From Gp6-AA40 sp036742665 (lineage in GTDB: Bacteria > Acidobacteriota > Vicinamibacteria > Vicinamibacterales > UBA2999), in NCBI GenBank assembly GCA_036742665.1, contig DAINQP010000030.1, positions 1 to 35,190 on the forward strand: 35,190 bases of DNA, written 5' to 3'. The position numbers were made by a program, and so were the translations under genes. Below the pieces are notes generated by a model. That model made no database searches. It saw only the letters and a program-made list of their open reading frames with translations, and had not been told where the DNA came from. Below, one piece after another: positions 22,638 to 31,014 of this stretch (position 1 is its first letter; the number at the start of each line of letters is the position of its first letter).

Positions 22638-24011
22638 TTAAACGCCGCTCAGTGGCTCGATCGGTAACTTACCCGTACTATCCCCGAGCTTCTCTGCCTG
22701 CACTCCGACCTTGTCGAGCATCGTGAGCAGCAGGTTCGTCATCGGCGTTTCCGCCGGGAATACCAGATGACGTCCGCCTTTCATCCGCCCGGCCGCGCCA
22801 CCGACGAGGGCCAGCGGCAGATCGTAGTGGGCGTGAAGATTCGGATTGCTCAGGCCGGCGCCATACAGGAATAGCGAGTGATCGAGCAGCGAGCCGTCGC
22901 CGTCGGGTGTGGCATGGAGTTTCTCGAGGAACGAGGCGAACAGCTCGGCCTGATACATCCCCAGCCGTGCGTACTTCGCCAACTGGTTCGGATTGTCCTG
23001 ATGATGCGAGAGGCCGTGGTGGCCCTCGTTGATTCCGATTTCCGGATACGTTCTGAAGTTCAGCTCGCGTCCCAGCATGAACGTCGTGACGCGAGTCAGG
23101 TCGGCGCGGAACGCCAGCCACTGCAGGTCGTACATCAACTTGACGTGCTCATCGAACCGCTCGGGAATGCCCGACGGACGCTCGAGTGTCGGCAACTCGG
23201 ACGTGCCGCCGCCTTTTTCGACACGCTGAATGCGCCGCTCGACTTCACGCACTGAATCCATGTACTCACCGACCTTCACCCGATCGGTGGCGCCGAGCGA
23301 TCGGCTGAGACGATTCAGATCATCCAGCACTGAGTCGATGATGCTGGCGTTCACGCGCGCCTCGGCAAGCCGCTCCGCTGACGTGCCACCATCGCCAAAC
23401 AGCCGCTCGAACACGATCCGCGGGTTGTTCTCGGTCGGCATCGGCGCAGTATCTGAGCGCCACGAGATGGTATTGAGATACGCGCAGCTATAGCTGTTCT
23501 CGCACTGACCGGCGAGGAAGTTCAGATCGATCGCCAGCTCGAGCGACGGCAGCGCAGTCGCCCTGCCGATCTCCGCCGCCGCGATTTGATCCGCCGTGAT
23601 CCCGTTCTTCACGTCGGCGCCTTCGGTGCGCTTGCAGTGCACGCCGCTCAGCCATGAGCTGGTACCCCGCGTGTGATCGCCGTTGGCGCCATCGTCGAAT
23701 GCGTCGGCCTGGTGCTGGGCGAGACCGCTGACCACCGTCAGGCGATCGCGATACGGCGCCAGCGGCGTCAGGATCTGCGACAGCTCGAAGTTGGCGCCCT
23801 CACCGACCGGCGTCCAGTAGTTGATGCCGGTGAAGTTTCGTGCGACGCCGTTCGGCATGTACACGAATCCAAGACGACGAAGCGGGCGGGCGGACGTCTG
23901 CGCGAGCGCGACGCCGGCAGGGACCATCGCGTCGAGCAGCGGCAAGGCGAGCGCCGCGCCCATGCCGCGCAGCACAGTTCGTCGATCGAGAGCCTTCTTG
24001 GTGATGAACAT
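22638..24011 (-). CDS. DUF1552 family protein with Tat signal
   Basis: 457 residues. The N-terminus LDRRTVLRGMGAALALPLLD is a twin-arginine signal (Arg10, Arg11), so it is exported folded. Family landmarks are FVYMPNGV, NYWTPVG, LTVVSGLAQHQAD, DHTRGTSSWLSG, MYDLQWLAFRADLTRVTTFML, and a C-terminal YGAGLSNPNLHAHYDLPLALVGG. DUF1552 proteins are almost always encoded next to DUF1592/1588/1585 multidomain cytochromes, as here, and resemble the DUF1501/sulfatase-like superfamily; no reaction has been established that I know of. ATG 24011 has GGGGAT upstream; the reading to 24023 begins at TTG and adds four residues. A REP-like hairpin separates it from the DUF1592 gene. Confidence 0.9.
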   Translation of the reverse strand: MFITKKALDRRTVLRGMGAALALPLLDAMVPAGVALAQTSARPLRRLGFVYMPNGVARNFTGINYWTPVGEGANFELSQILTPLAPYRDRLTVVSGLAQHQADAFDDGANGDHTRGTSSWLSGVHCKRTEGADVKNGITADQIAAAEIGRATALPSLELAIDLNFLAGQCENSYSCAYLNTISWRSDTAPMPTENNPRIVFERLFGDGGTSAERLAEARVNASIIDSVLDDLNRLSRSLGATDRVKVGEYMDSVREVERRIQRVEKGGGTSELPTLERPSGIPERFDEHVKLMYDLQWLAFRADLTRVTTFMLGRELNFRTYPEIGINEGHHGLSHHQDNPNQLAKYARLGMYQAELFASFLEKLHATPDGDGSLLDHSLFLYGAGLSNPNLHAHYDLPLALVGGAAGRMKGGRHLVFPAETPMTNLLLTMLDKVGVQAEKLGDSTGKLPIEPLSGV

Positions 24012-24024
24012 GTCGATCCCCAAA

Positions 24025-24050
24025 AGGCGAGTCTAAAGACCCGCCTCTAC
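24025..24050 (-). repeat. REP-like hairpin (one stem mismatch)
   Basis: AGGCGAGTCT and AGACCCGCCT pair over 10 positions with one mismatch around AA, followed by CTAC (minus-strand GTAG). It is located between the DUF1592 and DUF1552 genes. Confidence 0.65.
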
Positions 24051-24059
24051 GACGCCCCT

Positions 24060-26654
24060 CTACGTCCCCACTCGTCGCATCCGGAACGGCGGACTCTGCA
24101 CGATACCCACGATCAATCCCGAAAGGCGATAGTCGTTTTTTGCCGCATCGCGCACGATTGCACGCACCGCCGGCATGTCCGAGTACTCGAGGCCGCGCCC
24201 GAGCGCGTAGGTCATCATCTTCTCAGTCAGCGTCGGCACGAAACGATCCGAATGCAGCAGCACGTCGCGCAGCCCCGCCGGCCCCTCGAATACCGTGCCG
24301 TCTGGCGCGCGACCCTTTGCATCGATCGCTGCCGACGATTCGCCCAGCGTGCGCCACTTGCCCACTGCGTCGAAGTTCTCGAGGGACAGGCCCAGCGGAT
24401 CCATCATCGCGTGACAACTGGCACACACCGGGTTGGCACGATGCTGCTCCATGCGCTGACGCATCGAGAGCACGGCGCCCTCATTGTTGGTCGGCTTCAG
24501 CGGCGGCACGTTGGGCAGCGGCGGAGGCGGCGGCGTCCCAAGCAGGTTCTCGAGAATCCACTTGCCGCGCACGACCGGCGAGGTGCGATCGGGATACGAC
24601 GTCACGGTCAGAATCGCACCGTGCCCGAGAAGGCCGCTCCTCGCGCTGGCGTTGTCGAGCGTCACTCGTCTGAAGTAGTTGCCCTTCACGTTCGGGATGC
24701 CGTAGTGCTTCGCCAGTCGCTCGTTCAAGAACGTGTAATTCGCGCGGAGCAGATCGAACGCGCTGCGGTCCTCGCGGACGATGCTGTCGAAGAAGAGCTC
24801 GGTCTCGCGGCGAAACGACTGACGCAGCCCGTCGTCGAAGTCCGGGAAGATGCTCTGCACGGGCACGACCGCGTCGAGATTGCGAAGGAACAACCACTGT
24901 CCTGCGAAGTTGGTGATAAAGGCGGCGGCGCGCGGATCGGCCAGCATACGGCGAACTTCGCGCGAGAGCACTGCCGGCGTGGACAACTCACCACGCTCCG
25001 CGAGATCGAGCAGCGTGTCGTCCGGAATGCTGCTCCACAAGAAGAACGACAGACGCGAGGCGAGGTCGATATCGCTGACGCGATAGGCGCGCGTGGTTGC
25101 GGTATTCGCCGGATCACGCTCGACGCGGAACAGGAACTCCGGACTCACCAGGAGACGCCGAAGCGCCCGCTCGATCCCTTCATCGAAGCTGCCCTTCTTG
25201 TCCGCCGCCGCTTCAGCGAAGGCGGAGGACCCTTCACGGTAGAACGCCAGCAGCGGCTCGACGTCGGCCCTCGCCACCGGACGGCGATAGGCGCGGCGCG
25301 TCAGCGTCGAGAGAATCTTGCGGGCGCAGGCCTCGTCTCCCGAGCTTGCGCGCCGAAGCGCTTCGCGCGAAGGCGTGCACGTGAAGATGCGGCGCCGGCT
25401 GTCTGACTGTCCGGGGCCGGTCGCGTCGACGGGGCCGACGATCTCGACGCTGCGCAGATACGCGCCCAAACGCGTCTCGGGAATGTTGACGCCCGCGGGA
25501 TACGGACGCTGGAACGGCAGACGCGCAGTCTCATCGAGTGCCGACACGCGATTGACGAAGGTGATGACGACGTCGCGCTGGCCAGCCTTGACCGGCACGC
25601 GCAGGTTCCACGAGTCGTCGGCACGGTTGCGCGACTGCCGCTCCTTCGCGCTGGCGCGGACGGTCTGCGCAATCTGCGAGATCGCCGGACGTGCGGGTTC
25701 CTGGCCCGGCGACGACGGCGGCGGCGACGCAGGCGGCTCGGCAGCCGGATCATCGGACGAGGGCGCATCGCGACCTTCTCGCGCACCGATTCCGGGCAAC
25801 GTGAACGTACCGACGCGGTGACCGTCGATGCTGATCTCGAGCACCTGCGGCTCGGTATAGAGCGGCAGGCTTTCATTCAGATCGCGGGTGAGACGTGGGC
25901 GAATCTCATAGACGGCGTCCATCGGGAACGCGTATCTGATGCGCGTTCCTCCGCGCGTGCCAAGCGGGAGATCGGGCAGCTGTACGTCTTGCGAGAGATC
26001 GTCGGTGACGCGGTAGTAGTCGATGCTCGGCGTTCGCGGCGGCGTGCCAACGGCGAGGCGACTCACCTTCTGAGCGGCCGACAGGTACCGCTCCATCAGG
26101 GTGGGCGACAGCTTCAACACGCCGGCAATGTTGTCGAACCCGTAACTCACATCGTCGCCGGGCAGCAGCGCCGAGACGTCGAGATCGAGGTCGAGCAGGT
26201 CTCGCACCGCATTGCGATATTCGACTCGATTCAGGCGATGGAGGGATTCGGTGCGTCCCGGATCGGGATTCGCGGTCCAGCTGCGATCGAGCTCGCCTTC
26301 GAGCCACGACGCCAATCCGTCGTGCGTCGCTTTGTCCGGACGCGGAGCACCGGCCGGCGGCATGACTCCGGCGCGGAGCTTCAACACGACCTTTTCCCAC
26401 ACGGCCGCGTCCGCAGGAACGCGCGAGAGATCGAGTGTGTCGAGCGCGATGGGCACCGCGCCGCGCTCTTTCTGCCGGGTGGTGTGACACGTCAGGCAGT
26501 AGCGCTCGAACGTCGCGCGGTTGGCTGCGACGGGTGACGGAGCGGGCGCCTGCGCGGCGGCAACCGTCGTGGACCAGTTCGCCGGTATCGCGGCAATCCA
26601 CGTGGCGAGGCAGGCGCAGACCAAGCCCTGCGGGGCGACGATTCGCACGCCCAA
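24060..26654 (-). CDS. DUF1592/DUF1588/DUF1585 multidomain secreted c-type cytochrome (Planctomycete-cytochrome type)
   Basis: 864 residues. After an export signal comes a cytochrome-like domain with CLTCH (53-57), then a DUF1587-like block (LHRLNRVEYRNAVRDLL), a carbohydrate-binding-like middle with a Pro/Ser-rich insert (about 290-325), a DUF1595-like block (ARKILSTLTRRAYRRPV), DUF1592 (RLSFFLWSSIPDD to ANYTFLNERLAKHYGIP), DUF1588 (HGAILTVTSYPDRTSPVVRG, with CASCH at 744-748) and DUF1585 (MTYALGRGLEYSD). Two hemes are expected. The family is widespread in Planctomycetes and Acidobacteria and unassigned; roles in extracellular polymer breakdown have been proposed. Two palindromic B elements lie in its coding region. 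The called start is TTG 26654; GTG 26648 is possible. It heads the 17-gene minus-strand run. Confidence 0.9.
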   Translation of the reverse strand: MGVRIVAPQGLVCACLATWIAAIPANWSTTVAAAQAPAPSPVAANRATFERYCLTCHTTRQKERGAVPIALDTLDLSRVPADAAVWEKVVLKLRAGVMPPAGAPRPDKATHDGLASWLEGELDRSWTANPDPGRTESLHRLNRVEYRNAVRDLLDLDLDVSALLPGDDVSYGFDNIAGVLKLSPTLMERYLSAAQKVSRLAVGTPPRTPSIDYYRVTDDLSQDVQLPDLPLGTRGGTRIRYAFPMDAVYEIRPRLTRDLNESLPLYTEPQVLEISIDGHRVGTFTLPGIGAREGRDAPSSDDPAAEPPASPPPSSPGQEPARPAISQIAQTVRASAKERQSRNRADDSWNLRVPVKAGQRDVVITFVNRVSALDETARLPFQRPYPAGVNIPETRLGAYLRSVEIVGPVDATGPGQSDSRRRIFTCTPSREALRRASSGDEACARKILSTLTRRAYRRPVARADVEPLLAFYREGSSAFAEAAADKKGSFDEGIERALRRLLVSPEFLFRVERDPANTATTRAYRVSDIDLASRLSFFLWSSIPDDTLLDLAERGELSTPAVLSREVRRMLADPRAAAFITNFAGQWLFLRNLDAVVPVQSIFPDFDDGLRQSFRRETELFFDSIVREDRSAFDLLRANYTFLNERLAKHYGIPNVKGNYFRRVTLDNASARSGLLGHGAILTVTSYPDRTSPVVRGKWILENLLGTPPPPPLPNVPPLKPTNNEGAVLSMRQRMEQHRANPVCASCHAMMDPLGLSLENFDAVGKWRTLGESSAAIDAKGRAPDGTVFEGPAGLRDVLLHSDRFVPTLTEKMMTYALGRGLEYSDMPAVRAIVRDAAKNDYRLSGLIVGIVQSPPFRMRRVGT
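25201..25226. repeat. Palindromic element B, copy 5 (inside the DUF1592 gene)
   Basis: A 26-nt unit whose reverse complement starts TCCGCCTTCGC and ends GGCGGA. It encodes SAFAEAAADK (about residues 477-485), an Ala-rich extra loop between DUF1595-like and DUF1592 blocks. Confidence 0.7.
25351..25375. repeat. Palindromic element B, copy 6 (inside the DUF1592 gene)
   Basis: All 25 bases are the exact reverse complement of intergenic bases 3183-3207. It encodes a basic stretch near TPSREALRRAS (about residues 427-435). Confidence 0.8.
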
Positions 26655-26681
26655 TGCTAACTCGGGAGGCGTGAAAGAGGG

Positions 26682-26689
26682 ACTATACT
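26682..26689. promoter_or_regulatory. Candidate overlapping divergent -10 boxes
   Basis: ACTATACT holds TATACT (26684-26689) for the plus-strand MBL gene and, on the other strand, TATAGT for the DUF1592 gene. It is the only AT-rich spot in the 74-bp divergent gap. No convincing -35 box is seen in either direction. Confidence 0.4.
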
Positions 26690-26728
26690 CCCCCGGTCCC
26701 CGCCCCCCTTTTCGCCAACGAGGTTTCT

Positions 26729-28198
26729 ATGCGCACACTCATGATTCCATCCCTCGTGGTCGCGATCGCCGTGGTATCAACCGCATGCGGGCCGCAGGCT
26801 GGCTCGCTGCAGGCTGCGAACGACACACTCGGCGCAGCTCAGGTGAATTCGATTCAGTTCTCCGGAACCGGGCGCTGGTATCAGTTTGGCCAGGCGCCGG
26901 CGCCAAATCTGCCGTGGCCGCAGTTCAACGTCAGCAACTACACGGCCACGATCAACTACGCCACGCCGGCGGCGCGGGTGCAGATGACGCGCAAACAGAC
27001 CATCGAGCCCGGCCGCGTCCGGCCAGCACCGGTCGAGCAGCGGCCCGATCAATACGTGAGCGGGATGACGGCATGGAATCTCGCGCCACCGGCTGGTGCG
27101 GCGCCCAATGCGGGCCCCGTCGCGCAGCCTCAGCCGGCTGCCGTCGAGGAACGGGTGATGGAGATCTGGACCACGCCGCACGGATTCCTGAAGGCGGCCG
27201 CCGCGAACAACGCGACCTCGACGCCGAGTGAAGGCGGCTCGGAAGTGATGTTCACCTCAGGCAAGAACAAGTACGTCGGCACCATCAACGCGCAGAACGA
27301 GGTGACACGCGTTCAGACGTGGATCGACAACCCCGTGCTCGGCGACACTGAGGTGCTATTCACATATTCCGACTACAAGGACTTCGGCGGCGTGCGTTTC
27401 CCCTCGCGCATCCAGCGCGTCCAGGGTGAACATCCGGTGCTCGACCTTACCGTGTCCACCGTGACGGCGAACCCGGCTGCGAACATCACCGCGCCGGCCG
27501 AGGCCAACGCGGGGCCCGCGCCGGTGGCCGTCACCGTGGAGAAACTCGCCAACGGCGTCTACTACATCAAGGGCGGCACGCATCACAGCGTCGCCATCGA
27601 CCAGAAGGACCACATCGTCCTTGTCGAGGGTCCGCAGAACGAAGCGCGATCGTCAGCGGTGATTGCCAAGGTGAAGGAGACGATCCCGAACAAGCCGATC
27701 AAGTACCTGGTGAACACGCACGTGCATTTCGATCATTCAGGTGGTGTTCGGACGTTCGTGGACGAAGGCGCGACGATCGTCACGCACGCGGACAACAAAC
27801 CGTACTACGAGAAGGCGTGGGCGGCGCCGCACACGATCAACCCGGACAAGCTCGCGCAATCGAAGAAGACGGCGACCTTCGAGACATTCACCGACAAGCA
27901 CGTGCTCACCGATGGCAGCCGCACGATCGAGGTCCACAAGATCGACGGTGGCGGACACAATGACGCCTTCGCCATGGTGTATCTACCGAAGGAAAAGATC
28001 CTGGTCGAAGGTGACGCGTACACGCCGCTTGCGGCGAATGCGGCTCCGCCTTCTACGGCAAATCCATTCGCGGTGAACCTCGACGAGAATATCGCGCGGC
28101 TGAAACTCGATGTGAAACAGATCGCCCCACTGCACGGTCCTGGGGTCGCGACAATGGCGGACCTCAAGGCATTCATTACGCCGCGTAATACCAACTAG
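26729..28198 (+). CDS. Metallo-beta-lactamase-fold lipoprotein with an extra N-terminal domain
   Basis: 489 residues. The signal peptide ends in VVSTACG, a lipobox, so the protein is probably anchored to a membrane in the periplasm. Residues about 30-255 form a beta-rich domain of unknown type (SIQFSGTGRWYQFGQ, EVLFTYSDYKDFGGVRFPSRI). Residues 265-489 are the MBL fold: NTHVHFDHSGG (His331, His333, Asp335, His336), the third-ligand His in DGGGHNDAF, the bridging Asp in VEGDAY and the last His in PLHGPG. All zinc ligands are present, so it should be a hydrolase; the substrate is unknown. ATG 26729 has GAGG upstream. Related acidobacterial proteins commonly sit beside the unnamed secreted family, which follows here. 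Confidence 0.87.
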   Translation: MRTLMIPSLVVAIAVVSTACGPQAGSLQAANDTLGAAQVNSIQFSGTGRWYQFGQAPAPNLPWPQFNVSNYTATINYATPAARVQMTRKQTIEPGRVRPAPVEQRPDQYVSGMTAWNLAPPAGAAPNAGPVAQPQPAAVEERVMEIWTTPHGFLKAAAANNATSTPSEGGSEVMFTSGKNKYVGTINAQNEVTRVQTWIDNPVLGDTEVLFTYSDYKDFGGVRFPSRIQRVQGEHPVLDLTVSTVTANPAANITAPAEANAGPAPVAVTVEKLANGVYYIKGGTHHSVAIDQKDHIVLVEGPQNEARSSAVIAKVKETIPNKPIKYLVNTHVHFDHSGGVRTFVDEGATIVTHADNKPYYEKAWAAPHTINPDKLAQSKKTATFETFTDKHVLTDGSRTIEVHKIDGGGHNDAFAMVYLPKEKILVEGDAYTPLAANAAPPSTANPFAVNLDENIARLKLDVKQIAPLHGPGVATMADLKAFITPRNTN

Positions 28199-28233
28199 TT
28201 AGTGGTTGGTGGTTAGTGGTTAGGGGTTGGAGG
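28199..28233. repeat. Heptamer tandem repeat (5 units) carrying the next gene's ribosome site
   Basis: TTAGTGG, TTGGTGG, TTAGTGG, TTAGGGG, TTGGAGG follow each other without gaps, starting at the base after the MBL stop codon. The last unit supplies the GGAGG Shine-Dalgarno for the ATG at 28239. Confidence 0.85.
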
Positions 28234-28238
28234 TAACG

Positions 28239-29039
28239 ATGCGGCTGACAGCGACGGCCGGATTGACGCTTGTGCTGTTGTTGTCGGCCGCTCTCCACGC
28301 GCAATGGCTGAAGTATCCCACGCCGGGCATTCCGCGTCTGCCTGATGGCAGGGCAAATCTCGCTGCACCAGCACCACGTACGGCTGACGGCAAGCCCGAC
28401 ATCTCGGGCCTCTGGCGCGCCAGCGTGAACTACATCTCGGATCTTACGCGCGGCGTGAAGCCGGGCGACCTGGTCATGCTGCCGGCCACCGAAGCACTCG
28501 TCCGTGAACGGCGCGAGAACTTCAGTCGCGACGATCCGAGCGCCAGTTGTATCCCGGGCGGCGTGCCACGTTCCGATCTCGTGAGCAGCGCCTACCCGAT
28601 GCGCATCGTGACCGCGCCGGGGCGGGTGGTCATCCTCTATGAAGCGATTCACGGCTGGCGCGAGATCTTCACCGACGGCCGCACGCATCCAGCCGACATG
28701 AATCCGACGTGGAACGGATATTCAATCGGCCACTGGATGGACGACGACTTCGTGGTCGAGACCGCTGGATTCAACGACAAAGGCTGGCTCGACAACGCCG
28801 GGCATCCCAACACCGCCCGTCTGCGGGTGACCGAGCGGTTCCGGCGCAAGGACTTCGGTCACATGGACGTCGACATCACGATCGACGATCCCGGGGCGTA
28901 CGCGAAGCCGTGGACAGTGACGCTGCCGCTGCTGTATCAGGCGGATACCGAGCTCCTCGAGTACATCTGCAGCGAGAACAATCGGTATTTCGAGATCGTG
29001 CCCAAGAAAATAGGGATAGTGATACAGGGAAACCCGTAG
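28239..29039 (+). CDS. Secreted protein of an unnamed acidobacterial family (subgroup B, copy 4)
   Basis: 266 residues. Signal peptide (GLTLVLLLSAALHA) and mature start QWLKYPTPGIPRLPDG, nearly the same as QWVRYPTADVPRGRDG in the copy at 32043. Further landmarks: TADGKPDISGLW, SASCIPGGVPR, NGYSIGHWMDDDFVVETAGF, DPGAYAKPW and EYICSENN. The usual GDTLVV reads DDDFVV here, a notable deviation. Both family cysteines are kept. ATG 28239 has GGAGG six bases upstream, provided by a heptamer tract; the reading from 28227 starts at TTG inside that tract. It is probably cotranscribed with the MBL gene. Function unknown. Confidence 0.82.
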   Translation: MRLTATAGLTLVLLLSAALHAQWLKYPTPGIPRLPDGRANLAAPAPRTADGKPDISGLWRASVNYISDLTRGVKPGDLVMLPATEALVRERRENFSRDDPSASCIPGGVPRSDLVSSAYPMRIVTAPGRVVILYEAIHGWREIFTDGRTHPADMNPTWNGYSIGHWMDDDFVVETAGFNDKGWLDNAGHPNTARLRVTERFRRKDFGHMDVDITIDDPGAYAKPWTVTLPLLYQADTELLEYICSENNRYFEIVPKKIGIVIQGNP

Positions 29040-29055
29040 GTCATAACACCTACGG
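29034..29055. terminator. Perfect 8-bp hairpin across a stop codon
   Basis: CCGTAGGT (29034-29041) and ACCTACGG (29048-29055) pair exactly around a 6-nt loop; the stop codon of the secreted-family gene is in the left arm. There is no T-run, so termination is only possible. GTAG in the left arm recalls the REP-like elements. Confidence 0.4.
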
Positions 29056-29084
29056 AGGAGATCAGGCATAGTGTGAACGCGCGA

Positions 29085-29112
29085 TTGCCCGCTGGACCGA
29101 AGGTTGTAGACT
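29085..29112 (+). promoter_or_regulatory. Candidate sigma70-type promoter for the two-component genes
   Basis: TTGCCC (29085-29090), a 16-nt spacer and TAGACT (29107-29112), 33 bases ahead of the kinase start. The match to consensus is moderate. Confidence 0.35.
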
Positions 29113-29144
29113 GACGCCCGGGTACCCGACATACAGGAGCAGGG

Positions 29145-31007
29145 GTGGTGTCCGACAACGACGAACAGTATCGGCGGATGGTGGAGTTGTCCCCAGATGG
29201 CATCTTCATTACGCGAGATTCCCAAATCGCATACGTGAACCCGGCGGCGGTCCGCATCTTCGGCGCCTCGTCGGCGGACGAGGTGCTGGGGCGATCGCCA
29301 TTCGACTTCTTTCAGATCGATCAGCACGTCCACCTTCGCGATCGCGTTTCGACACTCCTGGCCAGCGGCACCGTACCAGTGAACCAGGAGCGCGCGGTGG
29401 GACTCAATGGGGTTGTCACCGACGTCGAAGTCGCGTGCACCCTGTTCGAGGATTCGCAAGGCCGCGCGATCGAGTCGGTGATGCGGGACATCACCGAGCG
29501 CAAACGGACCGAGGCAGCCCTGCGCGAGAGCGAGGAGCGTCTGTCACTCGCTTTCGCCGGCGCACAGGAAGGCGTGTGGGACTGGAATCTCGAGACCGGG
29601 GATGTCGTGTACTCGACGCGATGGAAGCAGATGCTCGGATACGACGACCATGAAATCGAGCCCAACGTCAGCGCGTGGGAACGACTGCTGCACCCGGACG
29701 ATCATGAGCGCGCACGCGCGCTCAACGCTGCGGTCGCGCGCGGTGAGCGCTCCTACGAGGCCGAGTTCCGTCTTCGTCACAAGGCCGGCCACTACGTAGA
29801 TGTCCTGTCGCGCGGCCTACCGCTGCGCCGCGAACCCGGCGGTCCGGTCGTACGCATTGTCGGCACGCATTTCGATTTGACCGAGCGGAAACGTGCCGAG
29901 GCGGCACTCCGCCAGAGCGAGGAGCGGCTGACGCTGGCATTCGCGGGCGCGCAGGAGGGTATCTACGACTGGAACCTCGAGACCGGTGCGGTGGTCTACT
30001 CGACGCACTGGAAGCGCATGCTTGGCTACGAGGATCACGAAATCGAGCCGCACGTCAGCGCATTCGAGCGGCTCATTCATCCCGACGACCTGCCTCGCGC
30101 AATCCGTGTGAATACCTCCGTTTCCAGAGGCGACACGCCCTACGAGATGGAATTCCGGCTGCGTCATAAGAAGGGTCACTACATCCAAGTACTTTCGCGC
30201 GGATTCCCGGTGCGCCGCGAACCCGACGGCCCGGTCGTACGCATCGTCGGCACGCATTTCGATCTCACTGAGCGCAAGCAGGCAGAAGAGGCGCGCGAAC
30301 GGCAGCGCAGCGAGCGTGCGCGCACCGAGCTGCTTGGCCGGATGGTGTTTGCACAGGAAGACGAGCGGCGCCGCATCGCACGCGAGATGCACGATCAGTT
30401 CGGCGAGGAGCTGACTGCGCTCGGACTCGGAATCCGCATGCTCAAAGAAGCCGCGGCCGGCCGAGACGATTTGTCGGCACAGATCGCGGCGCTCGAGGAC
30501 GTCGCGCAGCGGCTCGATCGCGATGTCGATCATCTGGTGTGGGAGTTGCGGCCGATGGCGCTCGATGATCTGGGCTTACGCGCGGCGCTGGCCAATTACA
30601 TCGAGGACTGGTCGCTGCGGGTACGAGTCCCGGCAGAACTTCACACCACCGGCCTGACCACCGAACGCCTCGCCTCCGAGATCGAGACGACGTTGTACCG
30701 AATCGCACAGGAAGCGCTGAACAACATCGCCAAGCACGCGTCCGCCAGGCACGTCGAGATCATCCTGGAGCGACGCTCCGAGCAGGTCTCGCTGATCGTG
30801 GAGGACGACGGCGTGGGTTTCGATCCGGCCGAGATGGAGGGGCAGCGGCGAGGGTTTGGTTTGCTGGGCATGCAGGAACGCGCCGCACTCGTCGGCGCGA
30901 CGGTGCAGATTGAATCCGCACCGGGCGAAGGCACCACCATCTTCGTCCGAACCCCGACCATGGCCTTGCCGGTGCTTCCACTGTCCCCTGACGGCGTCGT
31001 CGTGTAA
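29145..31007 (+). CDS. PAS-domain sensor histidine kinase (HisKA_3 / NarL-type partner)
   Basis: 620 residues with no membrane segment, so a cytoplasmic sensor. PAS1 about 5-120, PAS2 about 123-250, PAS3 about 252-379; PAS2 and PAS3 are close duplicates (both hold LAFAGAQEG, DWNLETG, RMLGY or QMLGY, LxHPDD, VVRIVGTHFDLTERK). Then a dimerisation helix with phospho-accepting His416 in REMHDQFGEE, and an ATPase domain with N-box EALNNIAKHA (523-532), DDGVGFD (554-560) and GFGLLGM (570-576). It should phosphorylate the regulator encoded 7 bases downstream. GTG 29145 (or the next GTG at 29148) follows AGGAG. The Trp-rich PAS repeats may bind heme, flavin or a small ligand; none can be told. Confidence 0.92.
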   Translation: MVSDNDEQYRRMVELSPDGIFITRDSQIAYVNPAAVRIFGASSADEVLGRSPFDFFQIDQHVHLRDRVSTLLASGTVPVNQERAVGLNGVVTDVEVACTLFEDSQGRAIESVMRDITERKRTEAALRESEERLSLAFAGAQEGVWDWNLETGDVVYSTRWKQMLGYDDHEIEPNVSAWERLLHPDDHERARALNAAVARGERSYEAEFRLRHKAGHYVDVLSRGLPLRREPGGPVVRIVGTHFDLTERKRAEAALRQSEERLTLAFAGAQEGIYDWNLETGAVVYSTHWKRMLGYEDHEIEPHVSAFERLIHPDDLPRAIRVNTSVSRGDTPYEMEFRLRHKKGHYIQVLSRGFPVRREPDGPVVRIVGTHFDLTERKQAEEARERQRSERARTELLGRMVFAQEDERRRIAREMHDQFGEELTALGLGIRMLKEAAAGRDDLSAQIAALEDVAQRLDRDVDHLVWELRPMALDDLGLRAALANYIEDWSLRVRVPAELHTTGLTTERLASEIETTLYRIAQEALNNIAKHASARHVEIILERRSEQVSLIVEDDGVGFDPAEMEGQRRGFGLLGMQERAALVGATVQIESAPGEGTTIFVRTPTMALPVLPLSPDGVVV

Positions 31008-31014
31008 CGGGAGC

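Noticed and set aside
23673..25406. 577-codon open frame on the plus strand
   Set aside because: It runs antisense across the ends of the DUF1552 and DUF1592 genes, has Arg/His-rich composition and no domain; a GC-rich shadow frame.
25700..25780. Pro/Ser-rich codon repeats in the DUF1592 gene as a possible repeat element
   Set aside because: Low-complexity linker without a repeated DNA unit or palindrome.
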